The notes: a model not told the origin generated them from the letters alone. 36,010 bases of DNA from an uncultured Desulfotomaculum sp. (GCA_946411205.1 CAMKDG010000025.1:1-36010), one strand, 5' to 3'; positions 22,633-31,640 are shown, counted from the first letter of the stretch. Numbers and translations: made by a program.

Positions 22633-24219
22633 TTATATTTCCCGTTGTGTAAATGCTAATACTTTGTTATCAGCATCAAGAGCATATATCCTTAAGATTT
22701 TGTAATTTTGTAAGGGAATTTCAGTATTAGGCAAACAATTATAGGTTTCTCTTTCAAGAACTGACCCTGTGACAGGTGTAGTTATAATAGCGTTACTTAA
22801 TTCATACCTATATGAAACTGCATTAGGGTGATTTAATTGGATAATTTGAATCTTAGACGGATTACCCTCAAGTTCTGAGGAAGTAAAGTTTTCAATTTGT
22901 GGAGGAAAATCTAACAGAAGTGCATTAGCCGTAGTGTGTCCTGTCATGTCGGTTATGTCCGCAAATATACTTGACTGGAATACCGCTTCTGTCCCGGATT
23001 CTTTAGATATTGTTAGTATTTCATTGTTTTCACTCCAAGTATAAGTTAGTATAACATTATCATAAAAAGTCAATCCATTATAGACTGTTTCTTGTACGTT
23101 ATTCCTGCTAGTTTCGTTAAGTGGTTCACTAAAGGTTATTGATATAGGTTGGCCCACACTGATTTCTGTTTTTTGAGCTGGGGTTACCACTGTAGGTGGT
23201 ACATCATTAACTGTAATAGTTATGGTCTTACTTAAACTTTTATAACCATTGCAATTTGCTGTAACTGTAACATCCGACGTTCCATTTATTGAAGCGTTAA
23301 ATATCAGTTCACGAGACTCTCCCTCACCGGTAACATAGACTTGTGATAATACTGATTGATTATTGTTTGATATCGATATAATTGCATTTGCAGGAAAAAC
23401 ATTAAAACTTTTCGAGCCATTACCAAGTGAATCTACACTAAAATTACCAAGATTACTGATATTAGAACTAGGATTTGGGCTATGATGACCTCCATTCCTA
23501 TTGTGAATTGTTTGGGGTGGTAGCACAACTGGAGGTGTTGGAGGTTGATATGGGAATCCTGCAGCTACTACAGCAGAAACATCAACTATCCCTCCATCAA
23601 TTAAATTTTCAATAACAGTTTTACCAGCTTTATCCGAAGCTGATAAAGTTCCAAAAGATATACCTACAAGATCATCTTTAATTAGTTCCTTACTAGCAAA
23701 CTTTGTTGCTTCCTTAGGAGTTAAACCACCTTTGTCAGCAAGTTCAGCTGGAGCATTATTATAATCCGGTGTGTACCCAAGTTGCCTCAGAATTAGTGTC
23801 GCATAAGCCTTGCTATTTAAAGCAACTTTTGGACCAAATGTACCATCGGGATATCCATCGAAAAGGCCGTTTTTTGACGCATATGCAACCGCATTTTTTG
23901 CCCAATTTGATATAGAAGCTGCATCGGTAAATTTTGCCAGTTCAGCATTAACCTCATCCACAGTTAAAAATGATGCCTGCTGTTCTAGACCAAAGACTCT
24001 TAACAACATTACTACACCTGTTTCTCTATTGAGAGCAGTAGCAAGATCAGGATCAAAAGAGGTAGTGCTAATGCCTTTATATAGACCAAGGTCATTTAGT
24101 TTTTGGGCTTCTGCTGTATAGGTAAAGGAATCAGTAGTTGTTGCAAAGGCAGGATTAACTAACAATAAAGCCATTGTTAAAACAATTATTATAGAAATTA
24201 CTTTCTTAAAAAATATCAC
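22633..24219 (-). CDS. S-layer-homology domain surface protein with Ig-like domains
   Basis: Secreted cell-wall protein of 528 residues, GTG start behind AAGGAGGT. A signal peptide (VISIIIVLTMALLLVNPAFA, cleavage near residue 26) is followed by two recognisable SLH repeats and a degenerate third (about 30-215). The second holds the marker YASKNGLFDGYPDGTFGPK. After a Pro-rich hinge (PPTPPVVLPP) come two beta-rich modules: one like bacterial Ig domains (ITITVND) and one like the SbsA-type Ig domain (SVGQPISITFSEPLNETS). SLH repeats bind pyruvylated secondary wall polymer, so the protein coats the cell. Its base composition is more A/T-rich than its neighbours. Function of the outer modules is unknown. 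Confidence 0.9.
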   Translation of the reverse strand: MIFFKKVISIIIVLTMALLLVNPAFATTTDSFTYTAEAQKLNDLGLYKGISTTSFDPDLATALNRETGVVMLLRVFGLEQQASFLTVDEVNAELAKFTDAASISNWAKNAVAYASKNGLFDGYPDGTFGPKVALNSKAYATLILRQLGYTPDYNNAPAELADKGGLTPKEATKFASKELIKDDLVGISFGTLSASDKAGKTVIENLIDGGIVDVSAVVAAGFPYQPPTPPVVLPPQTIHNRNGGHHSPNPSSNISNLGNFSVDSLGNGSKSFNVFPANAIISISNNNQSVLSQVYVTGEGESRELIFNASINGTSDVTVTANCNGYKSLSKTITITVNDVPPTVVTPAQKTEISVGQPISITFSEPLNETSRNNVQETVYNGLTFYDNVILTYTWSENNEILTISKESGTEAVFQSSIFADITDMTGHTTANALLLDFPPQIENFTSSELEGNPSKIQIIQLNHPNAVSYRYELSNAIITTPVTGSVLERETYNCLPNTEIPLQNYKILRIYALDADNKVLAFTQREI

Positions 24220-24329
24220 ATAAGTTACCTCCTTATAAAATATTCATAAGCCATATTCGCTGTTTTATCGAAAAAACCTATACAAATTAACCGAAATATT
24301 TCGACAAAAAAGAATAACCATAAATCTTG

Positions 24330-24665
24330 TTACGTATTACAATCATAAAACGAACCTAACATTGCTATTAAAATAGAGCCGCCGCTCCGTTTATCTACCT
24401 GCTGTTCATCACAAAGTACGCAGTTTTCCAGTCCTCTACTACTACAGCACTGTTTGATATCGCAAGTCTGACAAAAGTCGATTTGTCTACCGCTCACAGT
24501 TAAACATCCGTCGCAGTTGATATCTTCGAGCTGCAAGTCAAACCCGTACTTTTCAGCGTACAATATAACAGTTTTCTGTCTTGCAACATCATCATTATTC
24601 TTAGTAGCTAGAAACGTAGGACAGTTAGAGCAGATAAGTCCGCAACGAGCTATCATTCTAGACAT
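24330..24665 (-). CDS. DUF3795 cysteine-rich protein, apparently shortened
   Basis: Small Cys-rich protein of 111 residues; ATG behind AAAGGAGAGA. The N-terminal IARCGLICSNCPTFLAT and the Cys pairs CDGCL, CQTC and CCSSRGLENCVLCDE match DUF3795, a metal- or FeS-binding family of unknown function. Family members usually continue about 30 residues past the CDE/CDD motif; this one ends in an unrelated, Ser/Gly-rich tail (KRSGGSILIAMLGSFYDCNT). The other two frames close quickly after this point, so a simple frameshift is not evident. It may be a functional short form or a decaying gene. Confidence 0.75.
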   Translation of the reverse strand: MSRMIARCGLICSNCPTFLATKNNDDVARQKTVILYAEKYGFDLQLEDINCDGCLTVSGRQIDFCQTCDIKQCCSSRGLENCVLCDEQQVDKRSGGSILIAMLGSFYDCNT

Positions 24666-24801
24666 AAGCTTTCTCTCCTTTCCTATAAGATAATTAATTT
24701 ATAATACTATGAATGTTATGTAAATATAATTAGTTAACTTAAGACAAATTAGTGAATATTACAATAAGGGAATGCGTTGGCAAATTTAGCGTTGTAAGGA
24801 G

Positions 24802-25230
24802 TTGTTAATTATAAAGGCTATTACTCTTTGGCAGCCTTACGCCTCTCTGGTGGCAAAAGGCGCAAAGCAAATTGAAACCAGATCATGGGCAACGAAGTAT
24901 CGGGGGCCATTGGCAATACACGCGGCAAAAAAACATGTAGCCCTAATACCTGGTAATATTACTGCTTCAAGAATTATCCAGGGTGTTATTCATAGTCAAG
25001 GAATTTCAATATCGAAACTACCCAGAGGTATGGTTATTGCCACATGCAATCTGGTCGAATGCGTGCTTATTACACAAGAGTTTAGTGCAAACTTGACGGA
25101 CCAGGAACTAGCTTTTGGAGACTATTCTCCGGGACGGTATGCATGGATATTAGAAGATGTCTTGCAGTTGGAAGAGCCGGTACAAGCTACGGGGAAACAA
25201 GGGTTATGGAATTGGGAGTTTAATGCATAA
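24802..25230 (+). CDS. ASCH domain protein
   Basis: ASCH/PUA-like RNA-binding-fold protein of about 140 residues. The family opening KAITLWQPYASLVAKGAKQIETRSW is complete, followed by YRGPLAIHAAKK and FGDYSPGRYAWILEDV. The start is unusual. The only standard codon is TTG 24802, directly touching the ribosome site AAGGAG (24796-24801). Correct spacing falls on ATT 24808 or ATA 24811, the latter giving MKAITL as in relatives. ASCH proteins are proposed to act on RNA or modified nucleosides; the role here is unknown. It stands alone between minus-strand genes. Confidence 0.8.
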   Translation: MLIIKAITLWQPYASLVAKGAKQIETRSWATKYRGPLAIHAAKKHVALIPGNITASRIIQGVIHSQGISISKLPRGMVIATCNLVECVLITQEFSANLTDQELAFGDYSPGRYAWILEDVLQLEEPVQATGKQGLWNWEFNA

Positions 25231-25239
25231 CACAACGAC

Positions 25240-25328
25240 AAAAAGAAGAAGCCTTCCACGGCAGTTCGTGCTGCACCAGTGGCGCCCCCTCACTATACGT
25301 CCGAATCCGAACCGGGCATGGCTTCTTC
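25240..25328 (-). ncRNA. Structured RNA or composite terminator
   Basis: Minus strand: GAAGAAGCC and GGCTTCTTC pair perfectly and are followed by TTTTT, like a terminator with a 66-base insert. The insert is GC-rich, unlike its surroundings, and can form inner helices (GCAG/CTGC within CCAC/GTGG, and CGGTTCG with CGAAC). It lies 62 bases downstream of the minus-strand oxidase-like gene, so it probably ends that transcript. I do not recognise it as SRP RNA, 6S RNA or a known riboswitch. Confidence 0.5.
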
Positions 25329-25390
25329 CAACTTAACTTAATTTTGTTAATAGTGATGTCAAGCTTAAAAATGCGATAGGGTTATTATGA

Positions 25391-25810
25391 TTAAAATTCA
25401 CATAATCTTTGCGGTTGTGTAAAATCATCAAGAATTGCCTTCCCATGCTCCAGATAAAAAACTTTAAAACTCGGATTATCTACCGTTTGGAAGGGTATTT
25501 TCAGCTCAGGTATCTGCTCAAAAAGTCTTTCTTTCTTTTTGATGTCATCATCAAATTTGATTTCACCACTGACTCTTGCCCAAGTTAAGTTTTTCGTTGT
25601 CTTTGAGTATTCAATATATGGTACAGTTGTAATCTGCTTGTAAACATCTTTGATACTTGAAGTGCAGAAATAAAGCCTTCCGTTTTCCTCAAACATGAAT
25701 CCAAATGGTCTGACCCTCGGCTTTCCATTATCAACTGTACTTAAATATCCAATAGCTGCGGGATCTTTTAAAATTGCTAGTATCTCATTCCAAATAGGTA
25801 CGTTATCCAT
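25391..25810 (-). CDS. Pyridoxamine 5'-phosphate oxidase-like flavoprotein
   Basis: Split-barrel FMN-binding protein of 139 residues; ATG behind GGAGG. Family features are AIGYLSTVDNGKPRVRPFGF at the N-terminus, GRLYFCTSSIKDVYKQI, and ARVSGEIKF. Single-domain members of this length reduce or bind flavins, F420 or haem-type ligands, and most are not true pyridoxamine oxidases. No substrate can be assigned. Transcribed alone. Confidence 0.85.
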   Translation of the reverse strand: MDNVPIWNEILAILKDPAAIGYLSTVDNGKPRVRPFGFMFEENGRLYFCTSSIKDVYKQITTVPYIEYSKTTKNLTWARVSGEIKFDDDIKKKERLFEQIPELKIPFQTVDNPSFKVFYLEHGKAILDDFTQPQRLCEF

Positions 25811-25927
25811 GAATAAACCTCCAAGATAAATATTTACTTGATTTATATTATACCCCCAATAGATTGTGATGCAAAGAACAGGGATTTGAACAAAAAATTG
25901 TTGTTACACATTACACCTATAATACAA

Positions 25928-25964
25928 GCAAAAGGCACCGCTCAGTTTTAAGTGATGCCTCTTC
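25928..25964 (-). terminator. Terminator of the CorC/HlyC gene
   Basis: Imperfect stem AGGCA/TGCCT with further pairs, followed by TTTTGCTTG on the minus strand, shortly after the stop at 25974. Confidence 0.55.
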
Positions 25965-25973
25965 ATTACTTTA

Positions 25974-27290
25974 CTAATTCTCTGGCGGTTGCTTTAAAAA
26001 CTCCAGATCAATGCGCCGGATCGTATTTTTTTCAAGCTCGGAAATACTGAATTGAATATTTTCATAAATAACCCTTTGGCCCTGTTCTGGCATTCTGTGA
26101 GATTCCTCGATAAACCAACCGCCGAGGGTAAATACTCCTTTTGCCTCTAAGGCAAGGTCAAACTCCACATTAAAATCGGCAATGGGCATTCTGGCATCCA
26201 AAGAGTATCTGCCATCCCCTAAGTTTTCAATGGCATTTCGTTCTTCATCGTGTTCGTCCTGAATTTCCCCGACAATTTCTTCCAAAATATCCTCAATGGT
26301 TAGCAAACCGGCTGTGCCACCGTATTCGTCTTCCACAATAGCCATTTGCAAATGCTTTCTTTGCATCCTTTTTAAGATTTCATCAATGGGCGTCAGCTCA
26401 GTAACCACTATTGGTTGGCGTAAAGATTGCTTGAGAAAGCTCTCCATACTAAGCAGCGTTAAATCCTTCAGACCACTAAAGCATAAATCCTTAGTATTAA
26501 TGAAACCAATAATCCGATCCTTATCTCCATCGCATACTGGATAACGGGCATACTTTTCCTCGGTGATCGTTTGCAAATTATCCTGCCAGGGTAAATTTGT
26601 ATAGAGGCACGTCATATCCGTCCGGGGAACCATCACCTCACCAGCTACCCGGTCGGCAAAGTGCAAAGAATTTCTCGCTAACTGTAATTCTGTTTGACTA
26701 ATTTCCCCACCCTCATGACTTTGTAATAAAATCATTTTAATTTCCTCTTCTGAGTGAATCGGCTGGTGTTCAGATATTGCCTGTAAGCCCATCAGCTTAA
26801 TAACCTGTCGGGCGGAACCGTTTAACAACCAAATGGCTGGATATGCTATTTTATAAAATAGGATGAGAGACGGTGAGAGGGTGAGGGTAACCTGCTCTGC
26901 CCGCTGAATGGCTAGGGTTTTGGGGGCCAGTTCACCAACAACCACATGTAAAAAGGAGATAGTAGCAAAACCAATGACAAAGGAGATGCCCTCAGCCACT
27001 GCCGTTGGCAGCCCAAAATATTGAATAACAGGATTGATTAGATTAGCTACTGCCGGTTTGCCAATCCAGCCGAGGGCCAAAGCTGTCAGGGTAATACCCA
27101 ATTGGCAGGCAGAAAGGTAACCATCCAGATTATGAATGACCTTTTTGGCAGCTACGGCCTTTTTATTACCATCATGAATCAATTGTTCAATGCGAGAGTC
27201 CCGTACTTTGACGATGGCAAACTCCGCAGCAACAAAAAAACCGCTCGCGGCAATCAGGAGAAATACCCAAAATAGGTTTAGGAGCGTCAT
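25974..27290 (-). CDS. CNNM/CBS-pair transporter (HlyC/CorC family)
   Basis: Membrane protein of 438 residues. The N-terminal CNNM/DUF21 domain has about four helices (FWVFLLIAASGFFVAAEFAIV; HVVVGELAPKTLAI). Two CBS domains occupy about 210-330 (VMVPRTDMTCLY; DEYGGTAGLLTIEDILEEIVGEIQDE), and a C-terminal CorC_HlyC domain carries FTLGGWFIEE. The family includes Mg2+ exporters and CorC-type efflux helpers; the old haemolysin label is not meaningful here. It is divergent from the FAD-dependent oxidoreductase gene by 154 bp. Confidence 0.93.
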   Translation of the reverse strand: MTLLNLFWVFLLIAASGFFVAAEFAIVKVRDSRIEQLIHDGNKKAVAAKKVIHNLDGYLSACQLGITLTALALGWIGKPAVANLINPVIQYFGLPTAVAEGISFVIGFATISFLHVVVGELAPKTLAIQRAEQVTLTLSPSLILFYKIAYPAIWLLNGSARQVIKLMGLQAISEHQPIHSEEEIKMILLQSHEGGEISQTELQLARNSLHFADRVAGEVMVPRTDMTCLYTNLPWQDNLQTITEEKYARYPVCDGDKDRIIGFINTKDLCFSGLKDLTLLSMESFLKQSLRQPIVVTELTPIDEILKRMQRKHLQMAIVEDEYGGTAGLLTIEDILEEIVGEIQDEHDEERNAIENLGDGRYSLDARMPIADFNVEFDLALEAKGVFTLGGWFIEESHRMPEQGQRVIYENIQFSISELEKNTIRRIDLEFLKQPPEN

Positions 27291-27444
27291 CTCAATCTCA
27301 GTCCTTTCTAAAACCAGACGACTTTTATTGTACCTCGGAGAGCTCTTTTCTATGAAAAAGGTCGAAAGTATTTCTTTAAACTTGCAAAAATGATTGGTTC
27401 AGTCCATAATTAATCTGTTTGAATTTTGCAAGGAGGTGTGCAGT

Positions 27445-28878
27445 ATGAAGCAGTATGATGTAATCGTGGTGGGGGCTGGCCCCGCCGGTATTTTCACCTG
27501 CTATGAGCTTGCTACTACAGCCCCGCAGCTCAAGGTGCTGCTAATCGATAAAGGGAAGGACATTTACAAACGTGTTTGCCCTATTTTGCAAAAGAAATTG
27601 GCGAAATGTCCACCGCCCACGGTAAAAAAAGATTTTGCAGGTTGTTTGCCAGCCTGTTCCATTACGAATGGTTTTGGCGGAGCCGGTGCCTATTCGGATG
27701 GTAAATTTAACATTACTACGGAATTTGGGGGCTGGATGACGGATTACCTGCAGCCCTCTGAAGTACTGGAACTGATCAAATATGTGGATAGTATCAACAT
27801 TAGACATGGTGCTAATTCTCCTACCACCGATCCCTTAACTCCAGCTGTCAAAGATATTGAAAGACGAGGCCTGGGGGCAGGGTTGAAACTTTTGCGAGCC
27901 CAAGTACGTCACTTAGGGACTGAACAAAACCTAGAAATCTTAAAAAATATTTTTGAGTTCCTCAAGGAACGGGTGGATATGATTTTTGGCAGTGAAGTAG
28001 CGGATTTACTGACAACTGCCAAGGGTGACCAAGATGCTGTCAAAGGTATTATCACAAACCAAGGGGAAGAGTTTTTAGCCAAGAAGATCGTTGTTGTTCC
28101 CGGTAGAGATGGTTCTGAATGGCTGTCCGGGGTACTTCGCAAACGCGGCTTAGAGATGATTAATAACCAGGTGGATGTGGGGGTTCGTGTGGAAACCCTG
28201 GATGCCATCATGGAAGAAATTAATGAACATCTGTATGAAGGGAAGTTCATTTATCGTACCTCGGTGGGTACTACAGTAAGAACCTTTTGCAGTAACCCCT
28301 CTGGCTACGTGGTGATTGAAAACCACAGCGGGGTGATGCTGGCGAACGGTCATGCTTATAAAGATAAAAGCCTAGGCAGTAATAACACCAATTTTGCTCT
28401 GCTGGTATCGCACAACTTTTCGTATCCCTTTAATAAACCCATTGAATATGCCAAGTCCATTTCCAGGCTGGCCAACGATTTGTCCAATGGCAGTGTGTTG
28501 GTCCAAAGATATGGTGATTTGAAAAAGGGTTGGCGGTCTACCCACAAGCGTCTGCGGGTAGGTTTTGTGGAACCTACTCTGAAAGAAGCGGAACCGGGCG
28601 ATCTCAGTCTGGTGTTGCCCTATAACACAATGAAGAGTATTATGGAAATGATTGAGGCCTTAGATAGAGTAACACCGGGCATTGCCTCAGAGCATACCCT
28701 GCTATATGGGGTGGAGGCGAAGTTTTACTCAGCCCGGCCCAAGCTAAGTGATAAATTCGAGACGGAAATATTCGGCTTATACACCGGTGGTGATGGTGCC
28801 GGGATCACCCGAGGATTGGCCCAAGCTGGAGCCTGTGGCGTAGCGATTGCCAGGGATATCATAGAAAAAGTGAAGTAG
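27445..28878 (+). CDS. FAD-dependent oxidoreductase (COG2509-like)
   Basis: Flavoprotein of 477 residues. ATG 27445 behind AAGGAGGTG is the start; the ORF track adds 17 residues ahead of it. The dinucleotide-binding motif VVGAGPAGIFTCYELA is at the N-terminus. Next come a cysteine-rich segment (KCPPPTVKKDFAGCLPACSI), the FAD-contact SYDGKF-like AYSDGKFNITTEFGG, and a C-terminal GGDGAGITRGLAQAGACGV that closes the FAD site. Such proteins are annotated as uncharacterised FAD-dependent dehydrogenases, and the substrate is unknown. Single gene with its own terminator. Confidence 0.9.
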   Translation: MKQYDVIVVGAGPAGIFTCYELATTAPQLKVLLIDKGKDIYKRVCPILQKKLAKCPPPTVKKDFAGCLPACSITNGFGGAGAYSDGKFNITTEFGGWMTDYLQPSEVLELIKYVDSINIRHGANSPTTDPLTPAVKDIERRGLGAGLKLLRAQVRHLGTEQNLEILKNIFEFLKERVDMIFGSEVADLLTTAKGDQDAVKGIITNQGEEFLAKKIVVVPGRDGSEWLSGVLRKRGLEMINNQVDVGVRVETLDAIMEEINEHLYEGKFIYRTSVGTTVRTFCSNPSGYVVIENHSGVMLANGHAYKDKSLGSNNTNFALLVSHNFSYPFNKPIEYAKSISRLANDLSNGSVLVQRYGDLKKGWRSTHKRLRVGFVEPTLKEAEPGDLSLVLPYNTMKSIMEMIEALDRVTPGIASEHTLLYGVEAKFYSARPKLSDKFETEIFGLYTGGDGAGITRGLAQAGACGVAIARDIIEKVK

Positions 28879-28885
28879 GATACCC

Positions 28886-28923
28886 AAAAAACCACCCCTT
28901 GTTTTTACAGGAGGTGGTTTTTT
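28886..28923 (+). terminator. Intrinsic terminator after the FAD oxidoreductase gene
   Basis: AAAAAACCACC / GGTGGTTTTTT perfect 11-bp stem ending in TTTTTTAT. Confidence 0.92.
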
Positions 28924-29046
28924 ATAAAGATATCTGCCGTTGGGTACTTCTCATGTCGTTACTAGTATAAAATATAAAAATAACCTTGATAAAATAGTAG
29001 ATTGTGAATATAATTGCCGGGACAATGACATGTAGAAAGGAATATT

Positions 29047-29472
29047 ATGCATTTTAATATTGAAAATTCATTAGGTTTTCTGATGAACCGAACCAACAAA
29101 AAAATGAAAAATGAATTTCTGCAGAATCTAAAGCCCTACGATGTTACCCCAGAACAATGGGCCTTGCTAAACCGTCTTTGGGAGCAGGAAGGGATTTCTT
29201 CGAAGGAGCTGGCTGAATTGACCTGTAAAGATCAGCCTAACATTGCTCGCATTTTAGATAAATTAGAAAAGAAAGAGTTAATCCTGCGACGTCCGAATCC
29301 CAGTGACAACCGCTCTTTCCTGCTTTATTTGACCGAGCGGGGCAGGCAACTGGAAGAAGAATTAATCCCTAAGGCTCTTTCTACTTTGGAAAAAGCCTTA
29401 GAGGGTATCGAAAAAGAGCAGGTGGAGAAATTAAAGCTAGTACTCAATCGGATTTATGCCAATTTGGAGTAA
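29047..29472 (+). CDS. MarR-family transcriptional regulator
   Basis: Winged-helix regulator of 141 residues; ATG behind GAAAGGA. The DNA-reading region is ISSKELAELTCKDQPNIARILDKLEKKELILRRPNPSDNRS (recognition helix plus the DxR wing). The N- and C-terminal helices form the dimer interface. MarR proteins usually repress nearby efflux or stress genes, but none is co-transcribed here; the UppP gene is convergent, 27 bp away. Ligand unknown. Confidence 0.92.
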   Translation: MHFNIENSLGFLMNRTNKKMKNEFLQNLKPYDVTPEQWALLNRLWEQEGISSKELAELTCKDQPNIARILDKLEKKELILRRPNPSDNRSFLLYLTERGRQLEEELIPKALSTLEKALEGIEKEQVEKLKLVLNRIYANLE

Positions 29473-29499
29473 CTTTTAAAGGCGAAGGAGATTCTTTTT

Positions 29500-30285
29500 T
29501 TAAAATTTACCTAAGAATTGGGCAATTAGGATGACTGTACCCAGAATCCAAACATAAATTGAGAATATTTTTAGGGAACCTTTTTGCAAAATCCTCAGCA
29601 TCCATTTAACCGCCACATACCCTGAGATAGCAGCGGCTATGGTTCCCACCAGTAGTGGAATAAAGCCAATGGATTCTGCCTGACCGCCAGCCAGCTTAGC
29701 AGTTTGCAAGACTACTGCTCCTAAGATCGCCGGCAGGGAAACGAGGAAAGAGAAACGGGCTGCGGCCTGTTTATTGATGCCTCGAAATAAAGCACCCGCT
29801 ATGGTCAGACCGGAGCGAGAAATGGCAGGCAAAATGGCGGCCCCTTGTAAGGTACCTACTATTAGGGCATCCTTAAAGGATATTTGATCCATATGCTTGG
29901 TGCCCTTTTGTTTCATATTGTCAGCCACCCAGAGAATAATCCCGGTTACCAGAAATTCCCAGCCCACTGTGACACCGGTTTTGGAAATCTCTTCAAAGAA
30001 ATCCTCAAAGGTCAAACCAATAATGGCAGTGGGAATGGTAGCGGCTACCACCAGTAAGGATAGTTTACTAAAGGGTCGCCTAATCATATAAACAACATCC
30101 TGCCAAAAAACTACCACCACTGCCAGCAGGGTTCCCAGGTGTAGCATGGTATCCAGAAATAACCCGGCTTCAGAAAGGCCCATTAGTTTTCTACCTAACA
30201 GCAAATGTCCGGTACTGCTAATGGGGAGAAACTCAGTAAATCCCTGGACAATACCCAAAATTAACGATTTTACGATATCTTCCAT
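29500..30285 (-). CDS. uppP: Undecaprenyl-diphosphatase UppP (BacA)
   Basis: Membrane enzyme that dephosphorylates undecaprenyl diphosphate to recycle the lipid carrier for peptidoglycan and other wall polymers, and gives bacitracin tolerance. Its 261 residues match the usual 260-280. Catalytic motifs are intact: the Glu-rich GFTEFLPISSTGHLLL near residues 15-30 and AAILPAISRSGLTIAGALFRG near 150-170. About eight helices. Single gene starting with ATG. Confidence 0.96.
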   Translation of the reverse strand: MEDIVKSLILGIVQGFTEFLPISSTGHLLLGRKLMGLSEAGLFLDTMLHLGTLLAVVVVFWQDVVYMIRRPFSKLSLLVVAATIPTAIIGLTFEDFFEEISKTGVTVGWEFLVTGIILWVADNMKQKGTKHMDQISFKDALIVGTLQGAAILPAISRSGLTIAGALFRGINKQAAARFSFLVSLPAILGAVVLQTAKLAGGQAESIGFIPLLVGTIAAAISGYVAVKWMLRILQKGSLKIFSIYVWILGTVILIAQFLGKF

Positions 30286-30449
30286 AAGTCACCTCGGTTT
30301 CATATATATCCAGACAACAAGCTTATTATAACAAACCAAAATATTTTGTGTATAGCAAAACTACGGAATTTTATGGATAGTGAATGGTAAAAATTGCTTA
30401 TTTTGTGATAAAATATAGAAAAGAATAGTAGCCAAGGGGAGGTAGACGT

Positions 30450-30716
30450 TTGGAAGGCTTACGGGGAGTACCCAACATTGGTAAAATTCTTGAAGAAAAA
30501 CTCATTGAGGTGGGTATTGATAGCTCGCAGGAATTGAAAAGAGTAGGCAGTCGAGAGGCGTTTCGCCGGATGAATTTACAAGGCCGCGATGGTTGTATTA
30601 ATAAGTTATATGCTCTGGAAGGAGCAGTACAGGGTGTCCGATGGCATTATTTATCAGAGGAAGTTAAAAAAAGCTTACAAGAATTTTTAGCTACGATAAA
30701 AAATAAACATAGTTAA
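30450..30716 (+). CDS. TfoX C-terminal domain protein
   Basis: Small protein of 88 residues, TTG start behind AGGGGAGG. It corresponds only to the TfoX/Sxy C-terminal domain: a helix-hairpin-helix-like VPNIGKILEEKLIEVGI, then INKLYALEGAVQGVRWHYLS. The N-terminal TfoX domain found in the competence activator is absent, as in several Firmicutes. It may bind nucleic acid or protein, but a role in competence is not supported here. Followed by a strong terminator. Confidence 0.88.
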   Translation: MEGLRGVPNIGKILEEKLIEVGIDSSQELKRVGSREAFRRMNLQGRDGCINKLYALEGAVQGVRWHYLSEEVKKSLQEFLATIKNKHS

Positions 30717-30739
30717 AGAGAATTTAAAATAGGTTTTAG

Positions 30740-30783
30740 GATTTAAAGAGCGTTGCCAGCTTGTGGGCAAGGCTCTTTAAATC
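30740..30783. terminator. Bidirectional terminator
   Basis: Perfect 12-bp stem GATTTAAAGAGC / GCTCTTTAAATC with an inner GCC/GGC helix, between the TfoX-like gene and the convergent DUF1624 gene, whose stop codon it touches. Confidence 0.85.
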
Positions 30784-31464
30784 TTAAAATATCAGATAAA
30801 AAAACAAGAGAAGAACGGGCTGATGAATGAGGTAAATCAGTAAAGAATGCTTACCAAGGGTAGACAATAGGCCGTATCTAGGTCTAAAATAAAACAGACT
30901 TTTCTTATCGTGGTAGAGAATTTTTCCCCAGGCCACCCCGTAGAGGAATAAACCAAACCAGGGAATTAATGGATAATAATCCGCGGAAACGAAATTTTCT
31001 GCTGGCAGGCCCAGAGGGGCTAACCAATTGCTACTTAGGGTGATATTATCCAAGGCAATACCAGCCAGGATAATGACAGTACCCTCAAAAAGAAGCAATA
31101 CGGGCTTCTGTTGCTTAAACAAGGGATAAAGGAGAATACTGGCCCCAAGAAAATGAAGTATGCCAAAGATGATATTTGACTCTGGGACAGTGATAGCAGT
31201 AGCCAGGGTAATAAGCATACCCCAAAGAAGTAGCTTGATGCCCCGCTTGATATTACTTCTACTTAAGGAACTGCTAATGCCGGCAATAATAATAAATAAA
31301 GTTGCGGCAGCCTTACCGATATAATAAACAAGGCCCTGGTCGTACTGAATCGGTACCTGATAAAATGCATTTAGATCATAAATAAAGTGAAATATCACCA
31401 TTAGCAATATGGCTGCACCACGTAAAAAATCAAGTTCCCATATACGAACTCTGGAAGATTTCAT
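30784..31464 (-). CDS. DUF1624 heparan-acetyltransferase-like membrane protein
   Basis: Polytopic membrane protein of 226 residues. ATG 31464 is preferred because AAAGGA lies 8 bases upstream; the ORF-track start adds 14 residues without a site. About seven helices; the first holds ELDFLRGAAILLMVIFHFIYDLN, the hallmark of DUF1624/HGSNAT-type acyltransferases, with the conserved His. The family moves acyl groups across membranes, and the acceptor here is unknown. No partner gene in the window. Confidence 0.85.
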   Translation of the reverse strand: MKSSRVRIWELDFLRGAAILLMVIFHFIYDLNAFYQVPIQYDQGLVYYIGKAAATLFIIIAGISSSLSRSNIKRGIKLLLWGMLITLATAITVPESNIIFGILHFLGASILLYPLFKQQKPVLLLFEGTVIILAGIALDNITLSSNWLAPLGLPAENFVSADYYPLIPWFGLFLYGVAWGKILYHDKKSLFYFRPRYGLLSTLGKHSLLIYLIHQPVLLLFFYLIF

Positions 31465-31640
31465 TGGACAGATCCTTTTAAACAGAGTAAAAGTTACAGT
31501 AAACAACTTGCTGCTATTGGTTTATTTTACCTCACACCCGTTATTAGAGCAAATGGCAGAATGAACACATCCCCGGAATGGGAAGGCGAGTTTAAGGGAA
31601 TTTCTAAGACAATAGTTCAGATAAACATAAGGAGCGGATA

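Noticed and set aside
25240-25328. Signal recognition particle RNA
   Set aside because: The conserved GGUCAGGUCCGGAAGGAAGCAGC-type core is absent.
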